64,000 nt of DNA from Oenanthe sinensis (taxonomy: Eukaryota > Streptophyta > Magnoliopsida > Apiales > Apiaceae): positions 35,257,501 through 35,321,500 of the forward strand of contig CM053810.1 in the NCBI GenBank assembly GCA_028671895.1, read 5' to 3'. The stretch's first letter is position 1, and the number at the start of each line of letters is the position of its first letter. Below are positions 1-10,936 of the stretch, piece after piece. The position numbers were made by a program, and so were the translations under genes. A model generated the notes under the pieces. The model was not told the DNA's origin. It worked only from the letters and a program-made list of their open reading frames with translations, and searched no databases.

Positions 1-308
1 ACACGGTTACAATTCAATTACAAAACAGATTATGAAAAGAATAGCTTTAATAAGGAAATAGACTTGTATTCAGATTCCTTCTTCACTATCCTAATCATAC
101 TCTGATTTGATTGTTTCTTCACAAACTCTGATTGATAAAATCTGTCGGTTATTATTCTCTAATGTGAGCATTCTCTGTTAGAGTAAACTCTGATTGAGTA
201 TTCTCTGATAGAGTAAACTCTGACCGACAACTTCCTTAAACTCTGATGACATCAGCATAAACTCTATTCAGTTATTCTCTGATAGCATCAGTGTTTATTT
301 CCTAACAT
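1..308 (-). repeat. Partial copia LTR (minus strand), D-related
   Basis: Read on the minus strand, this piece starts TGTTAGGAAATA, nearly the same as the start of the D LTR at 54142 (TGTTAGGAATATA). It carries the same kind of clustered CAGAGT-type motif, seen on the plus strand as about ten ACTCTG or TTCTCTG words between 90 and 300. Its boundary at 308 (CCTAACA) is a proper LTR end and falls inside a copia RNase H reading frame, so it looks like an insertion. The rest of the element lies to the left of the window. TAACT at 309-313 would be the expected target duplication, but its partner cannot be seen. Confidence 0.7.
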
Positions 309-923
309 AACTGCAAGTAGACTATATATTATGTTAGCCACATGCTTTTGTGCTAGGATTCAAGCTGACCATAAGGAATCACATCTTATAGCTGTTAAAT
401 GTATTTTTAGGTATCTTAAGGGAAGTCCAAATCATGGAATTTGGGGTACCCTAAAGATACATGTTTTGACCTTGTTAGCTATACAGATTCTGATTATGCA
501 GGTTGTAGGATTGATCGAAAGAGTACATCAGGGAGTTGTCAATTCCTTGGTGTAAGATTGATTTCCTGGTATAGCAAGAAGCAACACTCAGTCACAATGT
601 CAAAAGCTGAAGCTGAATATGTTGCTGCTGGAAGCTGCTGTGCTCAAATATTATGGATAAGGAACCAACTTCAAGACTATGGACTGTTGCTGAGCAAAAT
701 TCCTATATTCTATGACAACACAAGCGTCATAGCAGTCACAAACAATCATGTTCAACACTTGAAAATCAAGCACATTGATATCAGGTATCATTTCATTAGA
801 GATCATGCCATGAATGGTACTGTAAAGTTACACTTTATACCTATAGAATAAAAAATTGCAGACATTTTCACTAAACCGATGAAGTCACCTTCACAAGACT
901 GGTTTGTGAACTTGGGGTGTTAA
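309..923 (+). pseudogene. Copia RNase H C-terminal pseudogene (element E)
   Basis: This is the 3' end of a Ty1/copia pol gene. The RNase H domain degrades the RNA strand of the RNA:DNA hybrid during reverse transcription. Visible motifs are ATCFCARIQADHKES, a frame-shifted YTDSDYAG box, SKAEAEYVAAGSCCAQI and, after a stop, ADIFTKP, which normally closes plant copia RNase H. The start is cut by the LTR at 1-308. There is a one-base frameshift in the GGGG run near 443 and an in-frame TAA at 849-851, at a position that is usually Gln. The natural stop is probably TAA at 921-923. The style (SWYSKKQHS, SCCAQILWIR) matches Sirevirus-like elements and element A in this window. It is not functional. 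Confidence 0.85.
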
Positions 924-1360
924 ATCTTTAGATCTTATCTTCAATTTGGTGTTAATAAATTCACAGATATTTAATCTTCAATATTAAAAGGATTTGTGAA
1001 TTTATTTGAACATCCAAAAAATAACATTTTAATTGAGAATTGATTAATTGCCCTGATTATATCTTGATATATTTATTTGGTAATTAATTAAGTGTGAATT
1101 AAAATTATTTAAATACTTATATTTATTTTAATAGATTTTGAGTATTTATTTAATTTTATTTATGTTAATTTATTTTAGTTATAGATTATAGAAATTAAAT
1201 GATTTATTTGTTCCATAAATTAAATTTATTAATATAAATAAGAAGCATAATTAATTAAACATTTTATTTGATCAATATCAGTCAATGATATTTAAATTAA
1301 ATAATTTACCATAAATTTTTTGATATTATCGATTTGGTAATATTTTATAAGGAATTTTAT
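924..1360 (+). other. AT-rich spacer after copia RNase H
   Basis: This is non-coding, very AT-rich DNA directly after the copia stop, with many TTAATT/AATTAA words. I see no gene in it. A similar AT-rich spacer follows RNase H in element A, so this is probably the pol-to-env-like spacer of a Sirevirus-like element. It ends abruptly at about 1361, where gypsy pol sequence starts. Confidence 0.5.
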
Positions 1361-1626
1361 AAGTCCACAATGTGTTCCATGTGTCTATGCTAAGGAAGTA
1401 TAATGTAGATGCCAGGCATATCATCGAATATGAGCAAGTCGACCTACAACCAGATCTGACCTATGTGGAACAGCCGGTAGAGATACTGGACCGAAAGGAG
1501 CAGGTGCTCAGAAATAAAGTGGTAAAGCTAGTAAGAGTCTTGTGGAGGAATCAGAATACCGAAGAATCAACATGGGAGCTAGAAAGTGCCATGATAGAAA
1601 AGCACCCTCACTTGTTTTCAGTATAG
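1361..1626 (+). pseudogene. G1 pol 3'-end fragment (chromodomain region)
   Basis: This is a truncated copy of the last ~88 codons of the G1 gypsy polyprotein: NVFHVSMLRKYN, then DRKEQVLRNKVVKLV and the chromodomain-like WRNQNTEESTWELE, ending HPHLFSV and a stop. It is almost identical to 10638-10902 in the G1 interior; I noticed only a couple of base changes. The upstream break falls inside the coding region and joins AT-rich copia spacer. The fragment is followed by its own polypurine tract and LTR-a. It therefore looks like the remains of a second G1 copy lying in tandem upstream, not a gene. Confidence 0.85.
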
Positions 1627-1646
1627 ATTCCGGGACGGAATCCCTT

Positions 1647-1660
1647 TAAGGAGGGGAGAC
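1647..1660 (+). other. Polypurine tract before G1 LTR-a
   Basis: TAAGGAGGGGAGAC lies directly before the TGTAAGAGCC start of the LTR. The same tract recurs before LTR-b (10923-10936) and before both G2 LTRs. It would prime plus-strand DNA synthesis. Confidence 0.8.
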
Positions 1661-4600
1661 TGTAAGAGCCCGAACTTTTGTAAATTCTGAACTATGAATG
1701 AATAGTAACTTTTCAGTTTTACGAAAACCATGTTAGCCCACACTATATAGAAGGTGTAGGATTATAAATCCGGGATTATATTACGATGATACTAAGTAAA
1801 TAAGTGTATGTAAACGTCGTTAGAATCCGAGGATTTTGTCGTTTACTAAGTGTTTTGTAATTTACGAGATATTAAGGATTAAAGGAGTAGGTTTCGACCT
1901 AAGGGATTATAATTCAAAGAAATTATATCCTAAATTATGTTAAGGTAGTGTGACTAGTAAATGTTCACATTACAAAGATGGGAATAAGAAGTGTTATCAC
2001 TAATCATGTTTTTATAAAGGATTAAGAGTAAGTAAAATGCACCACAAAGCAAGCCATGCAAGCCATGCAAGCAAGTACTTGCATGGATGAGATCAAGTAA
2101 CTAAGTCAAGCAAGGGAACTAGCCAAGTAACTAGAATTAGCAAGAGTAACCAAGTACTTAACTAGATTAGGAAACCAAGTTCCCTAATTTAGGGGAAATA
2201 TCCATAAAGTAGCTTTATTAACTTGTCCTAATTCAACCAAGTAATCATTAAACTCTTTTTGTTGATTTTATTCCCACTAAAATATCACAAATCAGCCAAC
2301 AAAGCAAGTAGCACAGCAGCAAATTTTCCCTCTTCCCCCACCAAGCTCCATTCGGCAGTTTTGAAAAAAAAGAAGGAGAATTCAAAATCAAAGTCCAAGC
2401 TTCCTTGCTCCATAAATCTCCATCTTTTAACCATAGCTTCTACATTTCATAGATAAGGTATGATAAAAATCCCAAGTCCATTCTCCATGTCTAGCATTTT
2501 CTAAAAATTCATCAAAGATGATAATGAATAGTGTGAATAGTAAACTCAAAAATTTTTAAAGCTTGTTTCTTGATGTTTAGTTCATAACAAAGGTAGATCA
2601 AGCTTCTATAAGGACTCTAAGCACCATCTAGTTGTTGTTGAACCTTTGTGAAGGTATGGACAACCTCTAACCCTTGTGCTTTGTGTGAGTATGATGCCAT
2701 GGAAGTGCTAGTGGTTGAAGTCTTAAGCTAAGTATGGTAAAGATATGTGGATGTTAAGCTTTTGGTTGAGTTCTTGTATTGATGTTAGTAGTGTAATGGT
2801 GAAATGAGTAGCTTATTGTTGTAGTCAGGATGTAAAGAGTAAGGATGAGTGTTGGTTGGAATGGATTCACATTGGTTGAATCCGGAAAACGTTGCGTTTA
2901 TAGCCGTCGTAATGCCCGATTTTCGTAAACACTCTTTTAAACTGTGAAAATCGTAATGTCAAGCTACTGGCCCCAAAGGCCTCTGGCCATAGTTGGTTAG
3001 GCCTTGTTTCATACATCGTTTTGACGCTTGAATCATGTTATTCCGATATACGGTTTAGGAGATAAGTCAATTTTATTGAAAGCAACTAAAACTACTAAAC
3101 TGTTTCGGGAAACACTTTTGTAAAATATAAATGGACCACTTAAAAGTCCCCAAAAATCATGAAATTTTAAGGGAACATAGTTGGGACAGTAGGCAAGACC
3201 TCTGCAAAATTTCATAACCAAAGGAGAAAGTTTCGATTTTATAAAATTGTTAAAGCCGGACTGATTCCTGGACAACCCTTAAAGGAGGATGAATGAGAAA
3301 AAGAACATAAGTGCCTATGCAAAGTGACAAGTATGAAGATGTCATTGACCCATGAATTGACTTAAGTGATTAACATATGTCATAAAGGTTAAGTAACTCT
3401 ATAATGAGAGGTCTAACCTATGTCAAGCTTATGGTTCGTGCGTGCGTAGCGTTAGTGGTTAAGATAACCAATAACTAACGATACGTTCTATTTGATTTGT
3501 ATAGATCGTCCGTCAAACCCCCGCACCTCGACGAACCCCAGGACCCCAGGCAAGTTTTCAAAACTCGTACTTAATGTACTAATGTTTTGTCGAAAGACTG
3601 TTGTTGTTGTGATATAACTGTATGTTGAAAATCATGAATTGATATGTATATTTACATATTTCCCAAACATTGCGACTATATGCTATATGTATTATAGATA
3701 TAAGTCGGTAAAAGTAAAGGCTCTAAGCATAGAGCGGTTATGTATTTTCAAACGTAGACCAGGAGTCGGCATGTAATGATAAAGTACTGTCATAATCCGG
3801 AAGAAGCCGGAGACAGATTATTTTGAAAAGGCGATATAAATATTTTGATATTTATATTCTGGTTATTCTTTAAATAAATAAAACTATAAAAAGGAGATAA
3901 TAAATATTATTTTAATATTTATTTAATTAATGAATATTATTTTGAATATTCATTTATTGAGAATCATTTATTAATTTTAAATTAATAAATATTAATTATT
4001 TATTTATTAAATTAATTAATAAATATTAATTAATTAATTATTAATTATTAATAATTCATTTTCGAATTATTTTAGGTCTTTAATAATTATTCGAACTTTC
4101 GATAATTATTTTAAATACTTTCCGACGTTCCGAAAATGATTTAAAAATAGTAGGAGCTCCCTAATATTTAATTTAATTATTTATTTTATTCTTTTAATAA
4201 GAATAAAATATGTTCAGACTTATCAAAAATAGGTAACTCAGTTTAGGAAGTGAATGATTATTTACTTCTCAAAAGCAGTCAAGTTTTGGAACAAGTTTCC
4301 ACAGTAGTAAGAGTTTTCAACTTATCAAAAGCAGTGAAGTTTTTCGACAAACTCCCGAGTCATGATTTTCAAAATGAATTCAGTCCTTGAGAAAGGAGAT
4401 TATATGATGAAGGTCAACTTATCTGTGTGGTAAGGCGACTGCATCACTTAATCTGACAGCTATGAGGGTCTATCAACAAGTACTATACTTGGGGAGCTAG
4501 GATTAACTTCCAGTTCCAGGTTAGATAGACGAATCTATTAACAAGTATTATATACTTGGGGAGCTTGGATTAATATTTCAGTTTCAAACTTATAGATTAA

Positions 4601-4715
4601 TTCAGTGGACTTGGAGTTAGCGTAAGAGGCCGAGTGACGCACGGTCCAGCACTTTGACCCGTATGCGGTCTAGGGTGACTACCCATTAACGGTAGCGAGT
4701 ACCGGGGCTCCCCCT

Positions 4716-4727
4716 TCTACATGTAGA
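4716..4727. promoter_or_regulatory. 12-bp palindrome TCTACATGTAGA in G1 LTR-a
   Basis: This is a perfect dyad in the LTR block conserved between G1 and G2. The outer bases are CCCCT on the left and AAAGGG on the right, which could extend a hairpin. LTR-c has it at 29331-29342. The G2 3' LTR has TCTACTAGTAGA at 27075-27086, with the two central bases changed and the symmetry kept. Confidence 0.5.
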
Positions 4728-5140
4728 GAAAGGGAAGGCTTCCATAGGATGCTGATGAAGGCTGCCGCATGTTGCGACTGATCATCGTATACAACGGTAG
4801 CGGGCGTGGAGATGCTCCAGTTACAGTCCCTTCTTCCAATTGGAATTGTGCTACGCACCGTAACAAAAGCCTAGGAGCTGAGTTACCGATGGTGTTGTTT
4901 AGCAATAAAACGTTCTGAAAGATTCAGCTTACTCTTAATGTTTTGACGAAAGTTATTTAACTTCAGTTATTTGTTCATAATGCTTTTACAAATAACTCAC
5001 AGCATGTTTTCCAGTATATACTTGATAAAGAAGAAAGCTTACAGTTTCACATCATGTTTTCAGAAAGTATATTATTTATTGCTGAGCTATATTGCTCACC
5101 CTTGCTTTCTTTATATATCACAACACAACAGGACAGCAGG

Positions 5141-5320
5141 ATGCCGCGGATGCGCCGCACCCCCAGGAAGCGCGTGGGAAACGCCCGCGCATTCCGTAGG
5201 ATCTTCGCCAACCTACCCCAGGTAGGAAGTCGGAGTAGAAGTAGGATAGGGGTACAATTGTTGATGGTACGCCTTATCTATAAATATGACTTATGTAAAT
5301 TATTTAACAAGAACAGGTAG
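5141..5320 (+). CDS. Arg-rich 59-aa ORF in G1 LTR-a
   Basis: This is a small basic reading frame starting MPRMRRTPRKRV and ending YKYDLCKLFNKNR. Its function is unknown to me and I recognise no domain. I chose the ATG at 5141, not the earlier in-frame ATG, because similarity to the G2 and G3 frames starts here. Shared positions are MP, RT.RKRV, AR, (P)(Q/E)VG, SRIG, QLL.VR.IY.YDLC. Between the families many codons differ silently (CAA/CAG, TTG/CTT, CGC/AGG), as expected for a selected protein. A phase-0 splice donor CCCCAG|GTAGGA at 5221/5222 splits the frame after 27 codons and could join it to the frame starting at 5774. An acceptor-like AACAG lies just upstream at about 5131. Confidence 0.55.
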   Translation: MPRMRRTPRKRVGNARAFRRIFANLPQVGSRSRSRIGVQLLMVRLIYKYDLCKLFNKNR

Positions 5321-5589
5321 TAGAATTCAGTACTGTTTCAAGTAGAAACCGTATCATTTTAATAAGACAAGAACTTACTTTTGGACTGTAATATTTACTC
5401 TGATGGATTTATGTATGAAGTATGTATTCGTTCTGAGACTATAATCAGTAGTGTGTGTGTATATGAACTGTGGGGTCACTGCAGGTGAAGTGCTAGCATT
5501 AAAGATTAAGATAAATGTGTTAATAACAGGAAGAACGGGAGCCGTGACGGCCCAGGTCTCCGACCCCGGATCTGGGGGCGCCACAGAGA

Positions 5590-5601
5590 TGGTATCAGAG
5601 C
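5590..5601 (+). other. Primer-binding site of G1
   Basis: TGGTATCAGAGC, four bases after the LTR end, complements the 3' end of plant initiator tRNA-Met. It is the minus-strand priming site. Confidence 0.9.
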
Positions 5602-5773
5602 GTTGGATTATAACTCTCAGAACGATAGGAAGTTAAGAACAATAAATCTTATAATAATAATAAGAAACTCTTATCGAGTCGTCGTCGGGCTATTGGATGT
5701 AGCGCTGACATTAAAACCCGCAAGGGAACTTTCAACCCCAGTTAGTAACGTCGTTTTTGGTATACACATATAG

Positions 5774-6478
5774 GTACCTGATGCCAGAGCGGGAGAGGAT
5801 TTTGAGGAGCAGCATGATGCAGTATTTTTAGGCTTAGTAGGTGACCTTGCAGCTATCCCAGAGGAGGATCCAGAGGAGGATTCAGAGGAGAAACCGATGG
5901 AGGACCCGAGTGAGGGACCACAGGATGCAGATTATGTGTTCCCTACCCCACCCACTAAGGCAAAGGGGGACCCTATAGATGATGATGTTGTTTGGAGGGA
6001 CATCGAGATGTACCCGCTTCCAGTTGTGAGATCTCCTACACCACCTATGCCTCCACTTAGCCCTCTTAGTTCAGAGGACGAGTACGAGGGGCTTACACCT
6101 GACAGAGCCGAGCCTTCTACGGACATGCCAGCAGACCCAGACACTCCTCCTCCCCCATTCTTAGGGGTACCAGAAGTCATCCATGAGTACATGATAGGTC
6201 AACTTACTGCAGAGATTGCTTTGGCTGATGGCCGCGTTGACGAGCTGAGGCGCTAGTTGGCCGCTGAGCGCGAGCTTAGGGTTACTCAGCAGGGAGGCAT
6301 GATGCCGACCACCCCCCAGCAGATGAGGACAGCGGTTACCAGGATTGAGCTGAGGGCACGTGTTCGTATGCGGAGCCTACCTACCAGGGGAGATGGGACA
6401 ATGCGCCTGCGAGAGGCAGATGCTATTTGGGCCGATGCTATGATGCAGGTCCAGGACTTGAACTGCCCAACAGGGTAG
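5774..6478 (+). CDS. Acidic Pro-rich ORF between PBS and gag (G1)
   Basis: This is an open frame from the acceptor-like ATATAG|GTACCTGAT at 5773/5774 to TAG at 6476-6478. It is interrupted once by an in-frame TAG at 6254-6256, right after VDELRR. The first part is acidic (repeated PEED, SEEK), followed by a proline-rich stretch (PTPPMPPLSPLSSEDE, PPPPF), a short helical GRVDELRR segment, and a C-terminal part ending near MMQVQDL. The same order and boxes occur in G2 (17901-18707) and G3 (60280-61002). An ATG lies at 5897; upstream codons back to 5774 are open and show similarity, so the true start may come by splicing from 5141-5221. Typical chromoviruses have no ORF here; Ogre/Tat elements do, but I see no specific similarity. 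The function is unknown. Confidence 0.55.
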
Positions 6479-6856
6479 CCTGATCGGAGGCTAATGACTT
6501 TTGGTGAAAATGCCTATGGCACTAGCATTTTGAGGATTCGGTGATGCAGTAGTGTCGTTGTTTCTGGCCACTTGTTAGGCATTTGATTATCTATGTTATG
6601 TTTAGTTCAGACTTGTGTTTCTTGTAATTGACTATAACCTTCAGTGGTTGCGACCAAAGGTCGCCGTTGGTGTATATATTTCCCTTTTATTTCAGTTCCG
6701 CATATCTAATTGTCTCATATACTTTATTGTCAAATATTATTGCAAACTGGTTGGTATGCTGAGCAGGATTATGAAACCTATAGTGATGAGTAATGGTTAC
6801 TAAGAAGGATGGTCTAAGTTATTCTGACTAGAATTTTGTTATTAAATGCCAGAACA
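6479..6856 (+). other. G1 leader between Pro-rich ORF and gag
   Basis: This is AT-rich non-coding DNA with no convincing ORF. It corresponds to 18708-19118 in G2. It ends with GCCAGAACA just before the gag ATG, a context nearly the same in all three gypsy copies. Confidence 0.5.
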
Positions 6857-9800
6857 ATGCCTCCCAGACGTGTGGGAACAAGAGCACATCCAGTGGAATC
6901 TGTGGATCAGATTAGCAATAACCAAGAGGAGGAAAATCAAAACCCTCCCGGGGAAGAGGAAAATGATATGGATAACAATGAATTAGATGACCAAGATTAT
7001 GAAGAAGAGGAATACGAGGATACCCAGGAAGAGGAAGAGCGAGAGGAGGGTCAGATGGAGCAGTTTGTAAGGTTACTCAGGCAGAATCTGAATCACCAAC
7101 CCCCACATCCCAGTCAATCAGTGGCAAGTGCTTTTAAAGCTTTTAAGTCCCTAAAACCACCAGAGTTCCAAGGAACGACAAACCCAGTCGAGGAAAGGGC
7201 CTGGCTCAAGGAAATGGAGAAAACATTCGAGATAATGGGCACTGAGGAGGCCCACAAAACTATCTTTGCCACTTATCTCCTCAAGGGAGAGGCTAACTTT
7301 TGGTGGGAAGCCAAGAAAAATTTGGAAGCAGATGCTGTCATCACTTGGACAAGATTCAGTGAGCTATTCTTGGAAAAGTATTTCCCTAGGTTCATGGAAA
7401 CTCAGATGGAGCTAAAGTTTTTAGAGCTGAAACAAGAAAACTTGACAGTGGCAGAGTATGAAGCCAAGTTTACAGAACTGTCAAGGTTTGTGCCAGACTT
7501 CGTGAACACAGAAGCTAAGCGAGCTAGAAGGTTTCAACAAGGGCTGAAGCAATGGATTCAGAATAGGGTGGCAGTATTCGAGATTACTGATTATGCCACA
7601 CTAGTACAGAAAGCCTCGATAGTGGAAGCAGGAAGTGAACAAATATCTAAGAACAAGGAAATGAAAAAGAGGAAGTTCGAAGGCCGCGGAGGAAGTTCCG
7701 TGAGCGGAGGTTTTCCAAGCAAAGTCAACCGAGGAACGGTTTCGCAACCAGCAAGGAGTACAGGGTTCAGAAATTTTGGGAGCGGCAGTGCGGTCCAGAG
7801 TAGCCGACCGGCCGGGGCATCTCATTTCAGCCAACCCCGACCACCGCCACCAGAATGTAAGAACTGTGGAAGGAAGCACCTTGGCACCTGTCTCAAGGGG
7901 TCAACAGATTGTTTCAAATGTGGGCGAGCAGGTCACTATGCTAGTAATTGTCCCCAGAGTGGGTTGAAGTGCTTCTAGTGTGGAATGACGAGGCACATGA
8001 AAAAGGACTGCAAGACACCAGCACCTACAATGTCCAGGATAAGCGGGACAGCTTCCAACAGGCCCCCAATAGCAAGGACCTTTAATATGACAGTGAAGAA
8101 TGTCGTGCGAGACGCGGATGTTATAGCAGGTACCCTTCTCCTTAATACTGTCAGCGTAAATGTTTTATTTGATTCTGGAGCTACTAGGTCATTTGTGTCT
8201 AAAGAATTGGCATGCAAGTTAAAACTTAAAGCGGAACCTTTGAAAGAATTGTTGCAAGTAGAGATAGCTAACCGGGAAGTAGTTCCAGTTAGTCAAGTTC
8301 ACCCAAATTGTAAATTAGAGATAGTTGGGCAAACTTTTGTAGTAGACTTAATCCCTTTTCAACTGGGAGAGTTCGATGTCATTCTGGGAATGGACTGGTT
8401 GTCGAGCAACGGTGCGCAGATCGACTGTGAAAAGAAGAAGATCAGATTAAAAGTACTGGGAGGAAAGGAGGTTGTGTTCAAGGGACAACGACAGGTCCGA
8501 AAGTTTTTAAACATGGCCCAGACTAAGAGATTGTTACGAAAAGGGTGTGAGGCTTACCTAGCCCACGTGGTAGATACGAGTAAGGAGATGCCTAAACTTA
8601 GAGACCTTCGAGTGGTGGCCGAATTCGAGGATGTATTCCCCGAGGATCTTCCAGGACTACCACCCGACCGGGAAATAGAGTTTGGAATCGAACTAGCCCC
8701 AGGAACGGTGCCAGTTTCAAAGGCCCCGTATCGTTTAGCCCCAATAGAAATGAAGGAACTAGCCACCCAGCTACAGGAATTGCTAGAACTGGGAATGATA
8801 AGGCCGAGCGTGTCACCATGGGGTGCGCCGGTATTATTCGTAAAGAAGAGAGACGGCAGCATGCGACTATGCATAGACTACCGAGAGCTGAACAAGTTAA
8901 CAATAAAGAATAAGTATCCCCTACCAAGGATTGATGACTTATTCGACCAGTTGAAAGATGCGGTGTATTTTTCAAAGATTGACCTCAGGACGGGGTATCA
9001 ATAACTAAAGATCAAGCCCGAAGACATACCAAAGACAGCGTTTCGCACCAGGTAAGGGCACTACGAGTTTTTGGTAATGTCATTTGGATTAACCAATGCC
9101 CCAGCAGCTTTCATGGATTTGATGAACCGAGTCTTCAAGAAGTACTTAGACAAGTGCGTCATTGTTTTCATCGATGATATTTTGATATATTCAAAGACAG
9201 AAGAAGAACACGCTGAACATCTGAGAATAGTTCTAGAGATCTTAAGGAAGGAATGGTTGTTTGCCAAATTCTCGAAATGTGAGTTTTGGCTCAGAGAAGT
9301 CCAATTTTTGGGACACATGGTAAGCGGCGAAGGAATACTAGTCGACCCAGCCAAGATAGAAGCCGTTTCCAATTGGGAAAGACCTACCACACCTACCGAA
9401 GTAAGGAGTTTTGTGGGATTGGCAGGATATTACCGGAGGTTCGTACAAGATTTTGCCAAGATAGCCGCCCCACTAACTCGGCTTACTCGAAAGACGGAAA
9501 AGTTTAACTGGACAGAGAAATGTGAGGAAGGCTTTCAAGAATTAAAGAAGAGGTTGATAACAGCCCCAGTATTATCACTACCTGACGGAAAAGGAGGTTT
9601 CGTAATCTACAGCGATGCCTCGCATAAGGGACTAGGATGCGTGCTTATGCAGCACGGCAAGGTGATTGCTTATGCATCACGACAACTGAAGGAATATGAA
9701 ATAAGGTATCCCACTCATGACTTGGAGCTAGCCGCGATAGTCTTCGCATTGAAAATTTGGAGACACTACTTGTATGGCGAGAAATGCGAAATCTTTACAG

Positions 9801-10902
9801 ACCATAAGAGCCTGAAATATATCTTCACACAGAAAGAATTGAACATGAGGCAAAGGAGGTGGCTAGAATTGATTAAAGATTATGACTGCGAAATTCTCTA
9901 TCACCCAGGGAAGGCCAATGTGGTGGCCGATGCCCTTAGTAGGAAGGAAAGACTTAAGATGATAATCTCTTCGGAGAAGCTAATCAACGAATTTGAAAAG
10001 ATGGAAATCGAGGTAAAGGTTGTCAGCAAAGGCACCGAAGGATTATTTGAGATCAGTATGCAGCCCCCACTGATAGAAAAGATCAAGTTATGCCAAGAAA
10101 AGAAACTAACAGACGAATGGGAATCCCTGACTAGAGAAGAAATGAAGTGTGTAAAGGACAGTAAGGGGGTAATGAGATATGCCTCCCGAATCTGGATTCC
10201 AAACGTGCGAGAATTGAAGGATGAGATTTTGCATGAAGGACACAATTCGAGGTATGCAATTCACCCAGGTGGCACCAAGATGTATAGGGATTTGAAGGAG
10301 TTTTATTGGTGGCCGAACCTGAAAAAGGACGTAGTAGAATGGGTAAGCAAATGTTTGACATGTCAAAGAGTGAAAGCAGAACACCAGAAGCAATAAAGCT
10401 CATCCGGAACCGATTGATAGCAGCACAAGACCGACAAAAGAAGTATGCCGATCCGACCAGGAAAGATAGAGAATACGAAGTGGGAGACTCAGTACTTCTA
10501 AAAGTTTCCCCATGGAAAGGATTAATGAGGTTTGGAAAGAAAGGAAAGTTAAGTCCAAGATTCATTGGACCATTTGAAATCTTAAAACGTATTGGGAAAG
10601 TAGCCTACGAGTTGGCCCTGCCCCCAAATTTGTAGCAAGTCCACAATGTGTTCCATGTGTCTATGCTAAGGAAGTATAATGTAGATGCCAGGCATATCAT
10701 CGAATATGAGCAAGTCGACCTACAACCAGATCTGACCTATGTGGAACAGCTGGTAGAGATACTGGACCGAAAGGAGCAGGTGCTCAGAAATAAAGTGGTA
10801 AAGCTAGTAAGAGTCTTGTGGAGGAATCAGAATACCGAAGAATCAACATGGGAGCTAGAAAGTGCCATGATAGAAAAGCACCCTCACTTGTTTTCAGTAT
10901 AG
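6857..10902 (+). pseudogene. G1 gag-pol polyprotein, disrupted
   Basis: This is a single-frame gag-pol of a Tekay/Del-like chromovirus, starting MPPRRVGTRAHP. Parts in order: acidic N-terminus; retrotransposon gag domain (about 7140-7640); zinc knuckles at about 7857-7990; aspartic protease with FDSGAT (about 8170); reverse transcriptase (YFSKIDLRTGY; FIDDILIYS at about 9169-9195); RNase H (YSDASHKGLG, TDHKSLKYIF); integrase HHCC zinc region (10230-10380); then GPFEIL and the chromodomain-like tail. In-frame stops: TAG 7976 in the third knuckle, TAA 9002, TAA 9053, TAG 10633. At about 10390 roughly 590 bp present in G2 are missing, which removes the integrase catalytic core and shifts the frame. 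It cannot make an active polyprotein. Confidence 0.9.
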
Positions 10903-10936
10903 ATTCCGGGACGAAATCCCTTTAAGGAGGGGAGAC

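Larger units (their letters stand above)
1661..5585 (+). repeat. G1 LTR-a (3925 bp, complete)
   Basis: This is a complete gypsy LTR from TGTAAGAGCC to GGCGCCACA, followed four bases later by a primer-binding site. It is very long for an LTR, as is usual for Del/Tekay-type chromoviruses. Parts seen: short CATGCAAGC repeats near 2050, a possible splice donor AAG|GTATGAT at 2458, an extremely AT-rich tract at 3840-4210, and a block at 4610-4910 shared with the G2 LTRs (including the palindrome at 4716-4727). Last comes the arginine-rich reading frame at 5141-5320. The U3/R/U5 limits cannot be fixed from sequence alone. LTR-b (10937-13321) and LTR-c (27908-30200) are near-identical partial copies. 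Confidence 0.9.

Noticed and set aside
5590..5601. tRNA-like words next to the LTRs
   Set aside because: They are 12-base primer-binding sites, not tRNA genes; no cloverleaf follows.
5932..6192. Gly/Ser-rich minus-strand open frames opposite the Pro-rich ORFs (also 18185-18565 and 60552-60923)
   Set aside because: They are mirror translations of proline codons on the plus strand; conservation follows the plus-strand frame.
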